A stretch of 64,000 bases of DNA from a filamentous cyanobacterium CCP3 (GCA_003022385.1 PYGV01000002.1:17779-81778), one strand, 5' to 3'; numbered from the stretch's first letter, positions 10,735 to 21,381 are shown. The notes: a model not told the origin generated them from the letters alone. Numbers and translations: made by a program.

Positions 10735-11118
10735 CTACTTCCGTGGGGCTTTTTTCTTACCAGCAACGGTACGACGAGTGCCGCCTCGGCGGGTACGAGA
10801 ATTGGTGCGGGTGCGCTGGCCCCGAACCGGTAAGCCTGCCCGATGCCGCCGACCTCGGTAGGAGCCAATATCCATGAGGCGCTTGATATTCATGTTTTCA
10901 AGCCGCCGCAGATCACCTTCTACCTGGTAATCGCTTTCGACAGAGTCGCGCAGCTTGGCCACATCGCCATCCGTCAAGTCTTTGACGCGCACATCAGGAT
11001 CAACTCCAGTTTTAGCCAGAATCTCCTTAGAGCGAGTCAGGCCAATACCATAGATATAGGTCAAGCCAATTTCAACTCGTTTGTCGCGTGGTAAGTCCAC
11101 GCCTGCTATCCGTGCCAC
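10735..11118 (-). CDS. rpsM: 30S ribosomal protein S13
   Basis: S13 of the 30S head, contacting the P-site tRNA and the L5 bridge. The GTG at 11116-11118 is chosen because it yields the canonical [13 protein letters not shown] start and has a GGGGGAGAT ribosome-binding site just upstream; the longer frame (TTG at 11136) adds six residues translated across that site. The product is 127 residues and ends in the basic [15 protein letters not shown] tail. Confidence 0.96.
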   Translation of the reverse strand: MARIAGVDLPRDKRVEIGLTYIYGIGLTRSKEILAKTGVDPDVRVKDLTDGDVAKLRDSVESDYQVEGDLRRLENMNIKRLMDIGSYRGRRHRAGLPVRGQRTRTNSRTRRGGTRRTVAGKKKAPRK

Positions 11119-11328
11119 CTTAACTATCTCCCCCAATACTTGGTTCTAACCAAACAGCCCAGTAGCGGCTAACCCAGTAACTTGACTTAGGCTGCTGCCC
11201 AGACCCAGAAAGCTCTGTCTAACGACTAAAACAGATTATTTTAGCCCACTTGCTCATCTGTATTTGCTCATTAATCATCAATTTGGCGCTTTAGCTCTTC
11301 TCAGCAGGAAGAAGCTGCCGCACTAACA

Positions 11329-11442
11329 CTACCCTTGCCGTTGCTTATGCTTAGGGTTTGAACAAATCACCATGACCCGACCGCGGCGGCGGATAACACG
11401 GCACTTATCACACATCTTGCGCACAGACGCACGGACTTTCAT
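11329..11442 (-). CDS. rpmJ: 50S ribosomal protein L36
   Basis: A 37-residue gene read by eye, short enough to be missed by length filters. It begins [15 protein letters not shown] and ends [10 protein letters not shown]. The zinc ribbon ligands CDKC, C..NPKH are intact. It heads the minus-strand run rpmJ-rpsM-rpsK-rpoA. In the usual arrangement rpmJ follows infA directly, but here infA is 16 kb away on the other strand. Confidence 0.96.
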   Translation of the reverse strand: MKVRASVRKMCDKCRVIRRRGRVMVICSNPKHKQRQG

Positions 11443-11566
11443 GTCCAACTCGCACTTTACTACAGAATTGCTATGCTAGCAAACGGATGCCAACTCGTCA
11501 ATTACAAATTTTGCCTTGCGCTATGAGGTCACTGACTTGGTGCGATGACAAGGGTGAGGGCATGGG

Positions 11567-11594
11567 CAAAAAGAAACCGCCTACAGGCGGTTTC
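11567..11594 (-). terminator. Intrinsic terminator of psb27
   Basis: Perfect 9-bp stem GAAACCGCC / GGCGGTTTC (11573-11581 with 11586-11594), 4-nt loop. On the minus strand it is followed by TTTTTGCCC. It lies 29 bp after the psb27 stop and insulates it from rpmJ. Confidence 0.85.
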
Positions 11595-11622
11595 AGCTAA
11601 TTAATCAGTTGCTCGCAGGTTT

Positions 11623-12024
11623 TTAGGCCCCTCGGTTGAGGGCAGATTCTACCTGTTTGAGTTCCTGCTCGACTCTGGTTTTGAGCTTTTCGGGCAGGGG
11701 GCGGTTGGGGTAGCTGCTGTAGTGCCCCGCGATCGCATTCAGCGCAGTCCGCATAGTGGTGAACGAGCTGAGGTTGGCGACTGAAGCGTCTCGACGATAG
11801 CGAGAGGCGAAGTCACTGATGACGGCTTTGGCCTCGGCCTGAGCCTCAAGTTTTGCCGGGTCGTCGTCAGACAGCTCAATCGAGTTTCTGAGGCTATTCA
11901 CCAGCATTAGGGTGTCTTGGCGGTAGTCGCCAGTCAGCATACCGCTAGTGCCTGCACTGCACCCCGTCAGGCCAACGACGGCCACCAATACTAGGGCAAA
12001 AAGACGAGCAATTAAGGATTTCAT
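11623..12024 (-). CDS. psb27: Photosystem II assembly lipoprotein Psb27
   Basis: A 133-residue lumenal lipoprotein. A signal peptide ends in the lipobox LTGC with Cys22 as the lipidated residue, followed by the four-helix Psb27 domain (GDYRQDTLMLVNSLRNSIEL, NAIAGHYSSYPNRPLPEK). Psb27 binds CP43 in photosystem II assembly intermediates and keeps the manganese cluster site accessible during assembly and repair. It is a single-gene unit closed by an intrinsic terminator. Confidence 0.94.
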   Translation of the reverse strand: MKSLIARLFALVLVAVVGLTGCSAGTSGMLTGDYRQDTLMLVNSLRNSIELSDDDPAKLEAQAEAKAVISDFASRYRRDASVANLSSFTTMRTALNAIAGHYSSYPNRPLPEKLKTRVEQELKQVESALNRGA

Positions 12025-12175
12025 AGGCTTCTTTGAAAAAGTTCAGGCCGAACGATAGGCCCTGAAGAATAGGCACTGAGTCCTGCACAAAAGCTGCGCT
12101 GGTGTCGTTTCGGTGCTCTTATTCTATAGCGCCCTGTGGCCATAGAATTTCGGGTTTTGATGGCGGCTCTCTGTC

Positions 12176-14092
12176 TTAGGCTGGATAAATGCGCAGTCGC
12201 CGGTTGGGTTCTTCGCCGCAGCTGAGGGACTTAAGCCGGTAGTGTTCAGCCAGCTCATGCTGCATTTTGCGAATGCGGGCCGATCGCGGCAGTAGCTCCA
12301 CCGGCTGCCCCTTCGGAATCACAATTTGCTCCACCGCCAGGCGGGCCTCTTCTAGAGCCTCTAGCTCGTCGTCGCCACCACTGTGGCTAAATAGCTCTAG
12401 ATCTACAGCGGCGGGGTTGTCGTCCATGTCCAGCAGCCGCTGCAGGGCGCGGGTAATTTGAGGAATGCTGTTGGACTTGACCAGATGAACTGGAATTTGC
12501 CGCCCCTGGGCCATGTGCTTGAGCTTGGCCTGGGCTTTGGCATGCGATCGCAGCGCCAGCACCGCATCCGCGTTGTCTAGGTCTTTGGTGACGACCACCG
12601 GCATGTGCAGGGTCTGTATCACCCGCTCTAGCTGGTGACGGCTGAGACCGTAGGGGTAGAGGCGCATAGCATCTTCCCCGTTGGGACCGACAATATCGCC
12701 GTCATCGACTGTATCTAGCAGATGGGCAAACATGGGGTCTGTGGTCGGCTCAGAGTTAAATACCTGCCCTAACGGACGAACGTTACTGCCGTTGCCCAAG
12801 GTACGCTGAGCCACAGCGGAGCCAGCCGTAGGCGGTACCATCTGCCCCGCCGCTCGCCAGCCCAAACCCGATCGCGAGGGCTTAGCGACCTCTCGGCCTG
12901 AACCCGGTAGCTCGTGAGTGATCACCACCTTCTGGTTTTCATCAACGGTGCGAATTTGCAGCCCCGGCTGTCGCCCCCGCAGCAGATTATCTATAGTGAC
13001 TGTCACATCGTCGTGAACTGCCCAGCGCTGGCGCTCCAGCATTTCTACCGCAATGTCAAAGGTAGGTGGCGCTTTGCGCTCCAGCACGCTTTTTTGGCTG
13101 CCCCGGCGGCGGGCTTCCTCATCCCCCAGGGTGACCGATTGAATACCGCCAATCAGGTCTGAGAGGGTGGGGTTTTTAATCAGGTTTTCGAGCCGGTTGC
13201 CGTGGGCGGTGCCAACGAGCTGCACGCCGCGCTCAGCGATCGTGCGAGCAGCCAGCGCCTCTAGCTCGGTGCCAATTTCGTCGATGACGATGACTTCAGG
13301 CATATGGTTTTCCACGGCTTCAATCATCACCCGGTGCTGCTCTTCGGGGCGGGCCACCTGCATGCGTCGAGCCCGACCGATGGCCGGGTGAGGAATATCG
13401 CCATCCCCAGCGATTTCGTTGGAGGTGTCGATGATGACCACCCGCTTTTGCAGGTCATCGGCCAAAACGCGGGCAATCTCGCGCAGGGCAGTGGTTTTGC
13501 CGACGCCAGGCCGACCCAGCATGAGAATGGATCGACCGGTTTCGACCAGATCGCGAATCATGCCGATGGTGCCGAAGATGGCCCGACCCACACGGCAGGT
13601 GAGGCCTATCACTTCGCCAGAGCGGTTGCGAATGGCGCTAATTCGGTGCAGCGTTTTTTCGATGCCAGCCCGGTTATCGCCGCCAAAGGTGCCCACTCGC
13701 TTAATGCAGTGGTCTAGGTCAACGTGGGTGACGGGTTCCTCAGATAAGTACTCGACGCTGTTGTAAAACCGGGCCTCGGGCAGGCGACCCAGATCCAAAA
13801 TGACCTCGATCAGACTTTGGCGCTGGGGGTGCTGGGTCAGCCGCAGGCGAATCGCAGGCGGCAGAATGCTCAGGAGCTGGTCTAAGTCATCGATAGGGGG
13901 GGCAGGGGCAGGGGCAGGCTGGTGAGTGGCTGTCCCTTCAGGTTCGGTGGGTAAAAAGTCCACGGTGAGATGATGAGTAGTAGCAGAAATGTCGTTAGCG
14001 GGGCTTTGAGCAGGGGTACTGTTGCCCGATTGGTCGTCTGTCGATTGGTCGTATTCGTTACTTATGCGGTCACTGTCGCTATAGCTAACCAT
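12176..14092 (-). CDS. R3H-domain AAA-type ATPase (Ycf45-like)
   Basis: A 638-residue ATPase. After a low-complexity N-terminus (1-70) comes a domain with the Walker A motif GRPGVGKT (193-200) and Walker B VIVIDE (267-272), resembling the SpoIIIAA/Ycf45 ring ATPases. The C-terminal region carries an R3H single-stranded nucleic-acid-binding domain (near 570-630). The family is conserved in cyanobacteria and some plastids; its role is not established. Its start overlaps the ldpA stop by 8 bp, so the two are almost certainly co-transcribed. Confidence 0.88.
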   Translation of the reverse strand: MVSYSDSDRISNEYDQSTDDQSGNSTPAQSPANDISATTHHLTVDFLPTEPEGTATHQPAPAPAPPIDDLDQLLSILPPAIRLRLTQHPQRQSLIEVILDLGRLPEARFYNSVEYLSEEPVTHVDLDHCIKRVGTFGGDNRAGIEKTLHRISAIRNRSGEVIGLTCRVGRAIFGTIGMIRDLVETGRSILMLGRPGVGKTTALREIARVLADDLQKRVVIIDTSNEIAGDGDIPHPAIGRARRMQVARPEEQHRVMIEAVENHMPEVIVIDEIGTELEALAARTIAERGVQLVGTAHGNRLENLIKNPTLSDLIGGIQSVTLGDEEARRRGSQKSVLERKAPPTFDIAVEMLERQRWAVHDDVTVTIDNLLRGRQPGLQIRTVDENQKVVITHELPGSGREVAKPSRSGLGWRAAGQMVPPTAGSAVAQRTLGNGSNVRPLGQVFNSEPTTDPMFAHLLDTVDDGDIVGPNGEDAMRLYPYGLSRHQLERVIQTLHMPVVVTKDLDNADAVLALRSHAKAQAKLKHMAQGRQIPVHLVKSNSIPQITRALQRLLDMDDNPAAVDLELFSHSGGDDELEALEEARLAVEQIVIPKGQPVELLPRSARIRKMQHELAEHYRLKSLSCGEEPNRRLRIYPA

Positions 14093-15386
14093 ACCGTGCT
14101 GGTAAAAAATGTCTATCCATCTTGAGTTGGCCCACTAGCTGCTGGGCTAGCGCCAACCCCTGGCCCAGGGCACTGTGATCGAGTCGCTGCCATGGGGCAG
14201 CGGGGGCTGTGTCAGGCTCAGAGCTGCCCCACTGACCGCTAGACGACTGGTTTAGAGAAGCGTTGTCTAACCAGGGCTGAAGTTCGTGGTCAATGGTGTC
14301 GAGCAGCGGTTGCACCTGCGATCGCCCGTAGCTACCGTAGGCAATGCCTGAGATTGTGTTGCGAACTAAGACTGAATCGTGGTTAGCCATCCCGCCACTC
14401 TGGGGAGATGCCAAACCGCTAGGGTGAGAATTTAGGTAAGAAGCAGAAGGCGCGTTGTTTATCAAGCCAAGATCGAGCAACTTACTTACAGTGTAGCCAT
14501 TGGTGCCGCCAGCGGGTTGCACATAGCCCGGTAGGCCAGCCTGTAGAATCTTTTGGGCCAGGCGAATGGCCGCGTGGGTCGTGCCCTTGCCCAGGTCACC
14601 GCTCATCGGGCGGCCGTCGGTCTGCCAAATTAGTGGCACCTCCAGGGGAGCCATGATGCTGTGGAGGGTTTGCAGATAGGGCACCACCTGAGCGTGATCA
14701 GGGCAGCTGATGGAGATGAGCTTGAGGTGAGGTCGCCAGGGTTGAAGCCGCTGCCAGAGCTGCTCAAACTGAGCCTGGTGTCCGGTCTGGGTGTGAATTT
14801 CAACCGCATCAATCTGGCTCAGCTGCTCTTCGGGAAACGCCTCCGGCCTCGCCTGATGCGACTGCGCTTCAATGGCATCTAGCGGACAGATGACGATGCA
14901 GCGACCGCAGCCGTAGCAGAGTTCGGGTTTAACCCCGCCACAACTGGCCGCCTGGAACTGAATAGCGGCGGTGGGGCAGATGGTTTCGCAGGGGCGATCG
15001 CAGTCGGGCGGGCAATGGGCCCCATCAAAGTAGGCCTTGCGAAAATGGGGGTCTTCGCTGTCGTTGAGGCTGACCATGAGCCAGGGCAGACCGTAGTTTG
15101 CCGACGCAGACCTGCGATCGCCCAAACGCTTGGCCAGCCACACCGCATCCTCCAGTCCCTGGCGGGCAGCGGCTACTACCGCACCATCGGCAGCTACGTC
15201 AATGCAATCGACCCCAGCCAAAGCGTAGAGCATAGCCAAACGCCGCACGGTCGGCATGTCCTGGTAGCTGGCACCGCAGATCAGCTTGACCCAGTTCCCC
15301 ACCTGAAGTGATTGGTAGGGAGATGGCAACAGGTTTTCTACGGCGCAGCTCCTAGCAGCAGTTCCAGGGGCGGTTTCAGTATCCAT
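14085..15386 (-). CDS. ldpA: Light-dependent period protein LdpA (iron-sulfur clock input)
   Basis: LdpA modulates circadian period in response to light or redox state in Synechococcus. Two [4Fe-4S] ferredoxin-type cysteine clusters are visible: CPPDCDRPCETICP (about 125-138) and CYGCGRCIVICP (about 157-168). The ATG at 15386 is taken (433 residues); a TTG three codons earlier is the alternative. It overlaps the R3H ATPase gene and follows ndhN on the same strand, a grouping I recall as common in cyanobacteria. Confidence 0.9.
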   Translation of the reverse strand: MDTETAPGTAARSCAVENLLPSPYQSLQVGNWVKLICGASYQDMPTVRRLAMLYALAGVDCIDVAADGAVVAAARQGLEDAVWLAKRLGDRRSASANYGLPWLMVSLNDSEDPHFRKAYFDGAHCPPDCDRPCETICPTAAIQFQAASCGGVKPELCYGCGRCIVICPLDAIEAQSHQARPEAFPEEQLSQIDAVEIHTQTGHQAQFEQLWQRLQPWRPHLKLISISCPDHAQVVPYLQTLHSIMAPLEVPLIWQTDGRPMSGDLGKGTTHAAIRLAQKILQAGLPGYVQPAGGTNGYTVSKLLDLGLINNAPSASYLNSHPSGLASPQSGGMANHDSVLVRNTISGIAYGSYGRSQVQPLLDTIDHELQPWLDNASLNQSSSGQWGSSEPDTAPAAPWQRLDHSALGQGLALAQQLVGQLKMDRHFLPARYG

Positions 15387-15569
15387 GCAGGGCAAGTCCC
15401 GACAGGGGCAGTCCAGCTTTTCTCAAGCAGTTTTAAGCGCGATCTCAGGTGATCCAGCCAAAGCCTTATCCAGAGCTTTACAGCAATAGAGCCAACGGGC
15501 CAGATTTGCGACCTCAAAGGGGAAGCTTACTTAGACGCAATGGCTTAAGCGTAGCAGGCTGGCTCAGGG

Positions 15570-16037
15570 CTAAATCAAATTGGCCAGCGGTTCCCAGCTG
15601 AAGTAGCGATCGCCGCCCACTTCCACTACCACCTTAACCCGAGGCTCAATAGTGGGCAGACTCACCAGGTAAGACAGCTCCTGGTGCGACAGTATATGCC
15701 CTTCAATCAGCCAGAGCACCATACCCTTAGCTTTGGCAGACATCGACTCTAGACGATAGGTCAGCACTGGGGGAATAAAGTACGTGTAGCCCACCGCCGC
15801 ACTGCTACCCAGCGTTTTTTTGCCCAAGTGGGGCGGGCGCACGCCGTGAACAGCCATCAGGTAGGACGATAGATCGCCCAAACCGCGGGCCGTCAGCTTC
15901 ATCGTTTCGTAGCCCGTGGCCTTGAGACGGCGCTCATAGCGGCCTTCAAACCCGCCTTCTAGGGGCATGCGCACGGCGATCGCACCGCTACTCTCCAAGT
16001 CTTTAATGAAGGGTTTACCCGTTGTTAGCAGCGCCAT
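15570..16037 (-). CDS. ndhN: NAD(P)H-quinone oxidoreductase subunit N
   Basis: A 155-residue peripheral subunit of the cyanobacterial NDH-1 complex, which carries out cyclic electron flow, respiration and CO2 uptake at the thylakoid. Recognised by the full-length match to the family: FIKDLESSGAIAVRMPLEGG, RGLGDLSSYLMAVHGVRPPH and the VGGDRYFSWEPL end. It is divergent from rplC across a 472-bp region. Confidence 0.94.
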   Translation of the reverse strand: MALLTTGKPFIKDLESSGAIAVRMPLEGGFEGRYERRLKATGYETMKLTARGLGDLSSYLMAVHGVRPPHLGKKTLGSSAAVGYTYFIPPVLTYRLESMSAKAKGMVLWLIEGHILSHQELSYLVSLPTIEPRVKVVVEVGGDRYFSWEPLANLI

Positions 16038-16509
16038 AGTTGCCCTCGGCCAAACAATACAGGTGTCATTGTACTGTGTTCAGAGCGGAGTAACGTTAGC
16101 CGAGGGGTTCCTGCGCTTCAATTTGTTCATCGTCCAAAGATATTTCTGTGGCCAGAAAACTTTTTAGAGAAAACTGTAGACATATCTGAACCAGGAATGT
16201 ACCATGGTAAATCGCCGACAAAAAGGATACTGAGTGGTTCAGTGAGCTACCCAAGTCCTGGCATTTAGCAGCTCTAACGCCGCACTATCATTGGTGTTTG
16301 CGGTTTTGACCGCGAGGTCTGAGTCGAAGCAGGTCCGTCAGAGCAAGCTAGTTTTCTTTTGAATTGTGACCGATTGTATCGGTACCGCTCGCCCCGGTGA
16401 GCCTCTCCACTGTGGGGTGTTCAAAAGTTGATGTCGTTGTAGATGCGCAAAGCTCTCAGCCTGAGAGAGTCCTGCGCATTTCGTAGTGTGTTAATAGGGA
16501 GACAGGACT
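16038..16509. other. Divergent promoter region of ndhN and the rplC operon
   Basis: This 472-bp non-coding stretch must hold promoters for both directions. Close to rplC there is a compound hairpin at 16443-16479. No small gene is evident. I cannot place promoters with certainty. Confidence 0.6.
16443..16479 (+). promoter_or_regulatory. Structured leader upstream of rplC
   Basis: An outer stem ATGCGCA / TGCGCAT (16443-16449 with 16473-16479) encloses an inner stem CTCTCA / TGAGAG (16453-16458 with 16462-16467). It sits 30 bp before the rplC start in what should be the 5' untranslated leader of the large operon, a usual position for autogenous ribosomal-protein control. Control by any particular protein is inference. 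Confidence 0.45.
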
Positions 16510-17145
16510 GTGGCAGTCGGTATTCTTGGCAAAAAACTGGGCATGACCCAGATATTCGATGAGGCAGGCAATGCTATCCCCGTTACGGTGGTGCAGGCTG
16601 GCCCCTGTGTAGTCACTCAAGTCAAGACCAAAGACACCGATGGCTATGCGTCCATTCAGCTTGGCTTTGATGAGGTGACCGAGAAGAAGCTAAACAAGCC
16701 TGAGCTGGGCCACCTCGCCAAGTCGGGTAGCGCTCCCCTGCGTCATCTGAAAGAGTATCGGGTAGAGGCTGCCGATAGTTTTGAGCTAGGGCAAACGGTC
16801 ACAGCTGAAACCTTTACGGCTGGTCAGCTGGTAGATGTGACCGGCAAGAGCATGGGTCGTGGCTTTGCTGGCTATCAAAAGCGCCACAACTTCCGCCGTG
16901 GTCCGATGGCTCACGGTTCTAAAAACCACCGCCTGCCGGGCTCGACAGGTGCGGGTACTACCCCTGGCCGGGTCTACCCTGGTAAGCGCATGGCCGGTCA
17001 GTACGGTAATACCAAGGTGACCATTCGCAAGCTGGAAGTGGTGAGAGTAGACAGCGATCGCAACCTGCTATTGATTAAAGGCGCTATCCCCGGCAAGCCC
17101 GGTGGGTTGCTGAGTATTGCCCCAGCCCAATGGGTTAAGGCTTAG
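16510..17145 (+). CDS. rplC: 50S ribosomal protein L3
   Basis: A 211-residue L3, one of the assembly initiators of the 50S subunit and near the peptidyl-transferase centre. It begins [18 protein letters not shown] and carries [22 protein letters not shown] start at 16510 with AGGGAGA seven bases upstream. First gene of the plus-strand operon. Confidence 0.97.
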   Translation: MAVGILGKKLGMTQIFDEAGNAIPVTVVQAGPCVVTQVKTKDTDGYASIQLGFDEVTEKKLNKPELGHLAKSGSAPLRHLKEYRVEAADSFELGQTVTAETFTAGQLVDVTGKSMGRGFAGYQKRHNFRRGPMAHGSKNHRLPGSTGAGTTPGRVYPGKRMAGQYGNTKVTIRKLEVVRVDSDRNLLLIKGAIPGKPGGLLSIAPAQWVKA

Positions 17146-17210
17146 TTCAGCAGACAGCGGACAGTTCGGCCTCTAGGCATTCAAAGCTTTTTAAGAGATA
17201 GGTTCAGACA

Positions 17211-17843
17211 ATGGTTGAGTGCGTTGTAAAAAACTGGGAGGGCGAAGAGGCGGGTACGGCATCCCTAGATCTTCAGGTTGCCAAAGCCGAATCTGCCTCT
17301 CATATCGTCCATCGTGCCCTAGTGCGGCAGATGAACAATGCTCGCCAGGGAACGGCTTCTACTAAAACCCGCGCTGAGGTTAGAGGTGGTGGTCGCAAGC
17401 CCTGGCGGCAGAAAGGAACGGGGCGGGCTCGGGCTGGCTCCAACCGCTCTCCTCTGTGGCGTGGCGGTGGCGGTATTTTTGGCCCCAAGCCCCGTGATTA
17501 CACCGTCAAGATGAACCGCAAGGAGCGGCGACTTGCCCTGCGCACCGCTCTCCAAGGCCGAATTGATGATTTGGTGGTGGTTGAAGGGTTTGAGGACAAG
17601 TTCTCTCGCCCCAAAACCCGCGATCTGCTCGATGCGATTGACCGCTGGGGCATTGATCCCAACGCCAAAATTTTGCTGGTAATTGCCGAACGGCAAGAGC
17701 TGGTTTATCTGTCAGCTCGCAACCTTGAGAACGTCAAGCTGATTACCGCTGCCAACCTCAATGTTCATGATTTACTCAACGCCGACCATCTAGTAATTAC
17801 ATCCCCAGCCCTTGAGGCCATCCAGGAGGTTTACAGTGATTAA
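17211..17843 (+). CDS. rplD: 50S ribosomal protein L4
   Basis: A 210-residue L4 (L4/L1e) with the exit-tunnel loop rich in Arg/Gly ([17 protein letters not shown]). In Enterobacteria L4 represses its own operon; whether it does so here is unknown. Its stop lies 8 bp inside rplW. Confidence 0.97.
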   Translation: MVECVVKNWEGEEAGTASLDLQVAKAESASHIVHRALVRQMNNARQGTASTKTRAEVRGGGRKPWRQKGTGRARAGSNRSPLWRGGGGIFGPKPRDYTVKMNRKERRLALRTALQGRIDDLVVVEGFEDKFSRPKTRDLLDAIDRWGIDPNAKILLVIAERQELVYLSARNLENVKLITAANLNVHDLLNADHLVITSPALEAIQEVYSD

Positions 17844-18141
17844 TGCCGCAAACACCCCATCTTTGGCTGATTTAATCCGCCGACCCCTGGTAACCGAAAA
17901 AGCAACGCTCCTGTTGGAGAATAACCAGTACGTCTTCGAGGTTGACCCCCGCGCCAACAAACTGCAGATCAAGGCGGCGATCGAAGAGTTGTTTGACGTT
18001 AAGGTGGTTGCGGTCAATACCTACAATCCTCCTAAGAAAAAGCGCCGGATGGGTCGTTTTGTTGGGCACCGCCCCCACTACAAGCGCTCTGTGGTCACCC
18101 TGGCCGCTGGCGATTCTATCCCCCTCTTCCCCGACCTCTAA
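17836..18141 (+). CDS. rplW: 50S ribosomal protein L23
   Basis: L23 surrounds the exit tunnel and docks trigger factor and SRP. The GTG at 17836 is chosen because it gives a normal 101-residue protein ([20 protein letters not shown]) and has an AGGAGGT site five bases upstream inside rplD. The longer frame from 17812 would overlap rplD further. The eight-base overlap with rplD implies coupling. Confidence 0.96.
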   Translation: MINAANTPSLADLIRRPLVTEKATLLLENNQYVFEVDPRANKLQIKAAIEELFDVKVVAVNTYNPPKKKRRMGRFVGHRPHYKRSVVTLAAGDSIPLFPDL

Positions 18142-18205
18142 CGGGTTGACAGAGTTAAATTTTTCACTAGTCCGACCTTTAGCCGTGTAGCCAGCAAGTA
18201 ATCCC

Positions 18206-19069
18206 ATGGGCATCCGTTCCTACCGACCCTATACCCCTGGTACTCGTGAGCGAACCGTTTCCGAGTTTGCCGAGATCACCCGCAGCGAGCCTGAAAAGTC
18301 GCTGACCAAGTCGAAGCATCGTCCCAAGGGACGCAACAATCGTGGGGTAATCACCTGTCGTCACCGTGGCGGTGGCCACAAGCGTCTGTACCGCGTCGTT
18401 GACTTCCGTCGCGACAAACTGGGCGTTCCTGCCAAGGTCGCCTCCATTGAATACGACCCCAACCGCAATGCCCGCATCTCTCTGCTTCACTACGAGGACG
18501 GCGAGAAGCGCTATATCCTGGCCCCCGGTGGGCTAGCCGTTGGCAGCACGGTAATCTCTGGGCCGGATGCGCCCCTAGAGGTGGGCAACGCCCTGCCTCT
18601 CTACAAGATTCCTCTGGGTACGACGGTTCACAACGTCGAGATGCAGGTTGGCAAAGGCGGCCAAATGGTGCGCTCGGCTGGCGCCGGGGCTCAAGTCGTT
18701 GCTAAAGAAGGTGACTACGTCACCCTCAAGCTACCCTCCACTGAGGTGCGCATGGTGCGTCGAGAGTGCTACGCCACTATTGGTCAGGTAGGCAATGCTG
18801 ACGTTCGCAACGTCAGTCTGGGTAAGGCAGGCCGCAAGCGCTGGCTGGGTCGTCGTCCTGAAGTGCGTGGTAGCGTCATGAACCCAGTCGACCACCCCCA
18901 CGGTGGTGGTGAGGGTAGGGCCCCAATTGGACGCTCTGGCCCGGTCACCCCTTGGGGTAAACCTGCTCTAGGCTACAAGACCCGCAAGAAAAATAAGGAC
19001 AGCGATAAATATGTGGTGCGTCGCCGCCGTCGCGTGTCTAAGCGAGGTCGTGGCGGTCGTAACGCCTAG
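18206..19069 (+). CDS. rplB: 50S ribosomal protein L2
   Basis: A 287-residue L2, required for subunit joining and peptidyl transfer. It starts [19 protein letters not shown] and carries the conserved [20 protein letters not shown] motif with the histidine important for activity. Normal length. Confidence 0.97.
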   Translation: MGIRSYRPYTPGTRERTVSEFAEITRSEPEKSLTKSKHRPKGRNNRGVITCRHRGGGHKRLYRVVDFRRDKLGVPAKVASIEYDPNRNARISLLHYEDGEKRYILAPGGLAVGSTVISGPDAPLEVGNALPLYKIPLGTTVHNVEMQVGKGGQMVRSAGAGAQVVAKEGDYVTLKLPSTEVRMVRRECYATIGQVGNADVRNVSLGKAGRKRWLGRRPEVRGSVMNPVDHPHGGGEGRAPIGRSGPVTPWGKPALGYKTRKKNKDSDKYVVRRRRRVSKRGRGGRNA

Positions 19070-19132
19070 GCGTTGTCTGCGTGTTCTGTCTCGGTTGGCT
19101 AATTTTTGAATTGTTATTGGCGCTGAAGCATC

Positions 19133-19411
19133 ATGTCTCGCTCATTGAAAAAAGGTCCTTTTGTGGCCGATCACCTGCTCTCTAAAATTGAAGCCCTCAA
19201 CACCAAAGGTGATAAGCAGGTGATCAAAACCTGGTCACGGGCATCGACAATTTTGCCCCAGATGATTGGTCACACCATTGCGGTGCACAACGGCCGTCAG
19301 CATGTGCCGGTCTATGTCACTGAGCAGATGGTGGGCCACAAGCTGGGCGAATTTGCCCCCACGCGAACCTTTCGCGGCCACGCTAAGACCGATAAAAAAG
19401 CTCGTCGTTAG
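19133..19411 (+). CDS. rpsS: 30S ribosomal protein S19
   Basis: A 92-residue S19 of the 30S head, forming a pair with S13. Motifs [16 protein letters not shown] and [16 protein letters not shown] are diagnostic. Confidence 0.97.
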   Translation: MSRSLKKGPFVADHLLSKIEALNTKGDKQVIKTWSRASTILPQMIGHTIAVHNGRQHVPVYVTEQMVGHKLGEFAPTRTFRGHAKTDKKARR

Positions 19412-19435
19412 GTATTACGTAGAGGAACTGGAGAA

Positions 19436-19792
19436 ATGGCTGTAGATACCTCAGAGCAGGTTAAAGCGGTGGCCCGCTACGTGCGCATGTCGCCCCGCAA
19501 GGTGCGCAGAGTGCTCGATCAAATTCGCGGCAAGAGCTATCGCGACGCGCTCATTATTCTAGAGTTTATGCCCTATAAAGCCTGCGAACCGATTATTAAA
19601 GTGCTGCGTTCGGCAGTCGCAAATGCGGAACACAACAACGGACTGGACCCTGCTGGTTTGATTGTGAGCGAGGCGTTTGCCGATGCTGGGCCGGCGCTAA
19701 AGCGGTTCCGGCCTCGAGCGCAGGGGCGAGCCTACCAGATTCGTAAGCCAACTTGTCACATCACCATTGCCGTAGCTCCGGCTGCCGAATAG
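19436..19792 (+). CDS. rplV: 50S ribosomal protein L22
   Basis: A 118-residue L22, whose beta-hairpin lines the exit tunnel and is the macrolide contact. [19 protein letters not shown] and [18 protein letters not shown] are diagnostic. Confidence 0.97.
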   Translation: MAVDTSEQVKAVARYVRMSPRKVRRVLDQIRGKSYRDALIILEFMPYKACEPIIKVLRSAVANAEHNNGLDPAGLIVSEAFADAGPALKRFRPRAQGRAYQIRKPTCHITIAVAPAAE

Positions 19793-19864
19793 CGAGTGTT
19801 CGCTAGATTGATGCCGCCGTTCAAACACCAGTTGTTTAAGCACCTATTTCCAGAGGGTTAGTTC

Positions 19865-20596
19865 GTGGGACACAAGATTCATCCAACCGGGTTTCGCCTT
19901 GGTGTAGTTCAAGATCACCGCTCTCGCTGGTTTGCAGAGGGAACTCGTTATCCTGATCTGCTCCAGGAGGACTACCGCATTCGTGAGTACGTTCAGAAAA
20001 CCTTGAGTAATGCTGGCATTGCCGATATTCGTATTGAGCGCAAAGCTGACCAGATTGATCTTGAAGTGCGAACGGCCCGCCCTGGGGTGGTCGTCGGTCG
20101 CGGTGGTGCTGGCATCGAAGCCCTGCGCGTGGGTGTGCAAAAGTTGCTCAAAGATTCCAGTCGTCAGATTCGCGTCAACGTGGTCGAGGTGAATCGGGTT
20201 GATGCCGATGCAGCTCTGGTAGCGGAGTACATCATTCAGCAGCTAGAGCGCCGGGTTTCTTTTCGTCGGGTCGTTCGTCAGGCGATTCAGCGGGCTCAGC
20301 GAGCTGGGGTTGAGGGCATCAAAATTCAGGTGAGCGGTCGCTTAAATGGCGCTGAAATTGCTCGCACTGAATGGACTCGCGAGGGTCGAGTGCCTCTCCA
20401 CACCCTACGGGCTGACGTTGACTACGCCTACACTACGGCCCAAACGACCTACGGTATTTTGGGTGTCAAAGTGTGGATCTTTAAAGGCGAGATCATTCCT
20501 GGTCAGGAAGAAGTTCCAGCGGCTCCCAATGCTCAGCCTCGACGACGGCAGCCCCGGCGACGGCAGCAGTTTGAAGACCGCTCTAACGAAGACTAG
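19865..20596 (+). CDS. rpsC: 30S ribosomal protein S3
   Basis: A 243-residue S3 at the mRNA entry tunnel. GTG start with GAGGG seven bases upstream. It has the KH domain (about 40-110, [11 protein letters not shown]) and the C-terminal S3 domain, then a low-complexity basic tail ([10 protein letters not shown]) followed by acidic residues. Confidence 0.97.
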   Translation: MGHKIHPTGFRLGVVQDHRSRWFAEGTRYPDLLQEDYRIREYVQKTLSNAGIADIRIERKADQIDLEVRTARPGVVVGRGGAGIEALRVGVQKLLKDSSRQIRVNVVEVNRVDADAALVAEYIIQQLERRVSFRRVVRQAIQRAQRAGVEGIKIQVSGRLNGAEIARTEWTREGRVPLHTLRADVDYAYTTAQTTYGILGVKVWIFKGEIIPGQEEVPAAPNAQPRRRQPRRRQQFEDRSNED

Positions 20597-20669
20597 AGCT
20601 CACCCCGCGTTTCTTTGATCACTCCAATTTTTGATTACTTTTGACCTGTGACTTCACGAGTGCCGATCC

Positions 20670-21089
20670 ATGCTTAGTCCAAAACGAACTAAATTTCGCA
20701 AGCAGCACCGCGGACGTATGCGCGGGATGGCTCAGCGGGGCAGCGACATCAACTTTGGCGATTTTGCCCTCCAGGCCACTGAGCCCTGCTGGTTGACCTC
20801 TCGTCAGATTGAGGCTGCTCGTCGAGCGATGACTCGCTACGTCCGACGGGGCGGCAAAATCTGGATTCGCGTTTTCCCGGACAAGCCTGTGACCATGCGT
20901 CCGGCAGAGACCCGAATGGGTTCGGGTAAAGGTAATCCGGAGTATTGGGTTGCTGTGGTAAAGCCAGGTCGCATTGTCTTTGAGATTGCTGGTGTACCCG
21001 AAGCGACTGCCCGCGAGGCTATGCGACTTGCTGCCTTCAAGCTGCCTTTCAAGACCAAGTTCATCGCGCGTGACAGTAAGGAGGCATAG
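20670..21089 (+). CDS. rplP: 50S ribosomal protein L16
   Basis: A 139-residue L16 near the A site. [19 protein letters not shown] and [20 protein letters not shown] are diagnostic. A 3-bp gap separates it from rpmC. Confidence 0.97.
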   Translation: MLSPKRTKFRKQHRGRMRGMAQRGSDINFGDFALQATEPCWLTSRQIEAARRAMTRYVRRGGKIWIRVFPDKPVTMRPAETRMGSGKGNPEYWVAVVKPGRIVFEIAGVPEATAREAMRLAAFKLPFKTKFIARDSKEA

Positions 21090-21092
21090 GCA

Positions 21093-21365
21093 ATGGCACT
21101 CTCAAAAGTTAAAGACGCCCGCGGCCTTAGTGATGAAGAGCTGCTGAGCGCGATCGCTGATACCAAGCGTGAGCTCTTTCAACTGCGCTTTCAAAAGGCT
21201 ACCCGGCAGCTAGATAAGCAAAACCACCAGTTTAAGCATGCTCGTCATCGCCTGGCTCAGCTGATGACGGTTCAGCGCGAGCGTCAGCTAGCCGCCCTAG
21301 AAGAAGAGTTAGTGGCTCAGGCCAACACTGTGGCAGCGGCCACAACAGAATCGGTATCAGTGTAG
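21093..21365 (+). CDS. rpmC: 50S ribosomal protein L29
   Basis: L29 sits at the tunnel exit near L23. The core ([29 protein letters not shown]) is normal. At 90 residues it is longer than the usual 60-75 because of an Ala/Val/Thr-rich C-terminal extension ([18 protein letters not shown]). Confidence 0.96.
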   Translation: MALSKVKDARGLSDEELLSAIADTKRELFQLRFQKATRQLDKQNHQFKHARHRLAQLMTVQRERQLAALEEELVAQANTVAAATTESVSV

Positions 21366-21381
21366 GGAATAGGTGAAGCAG

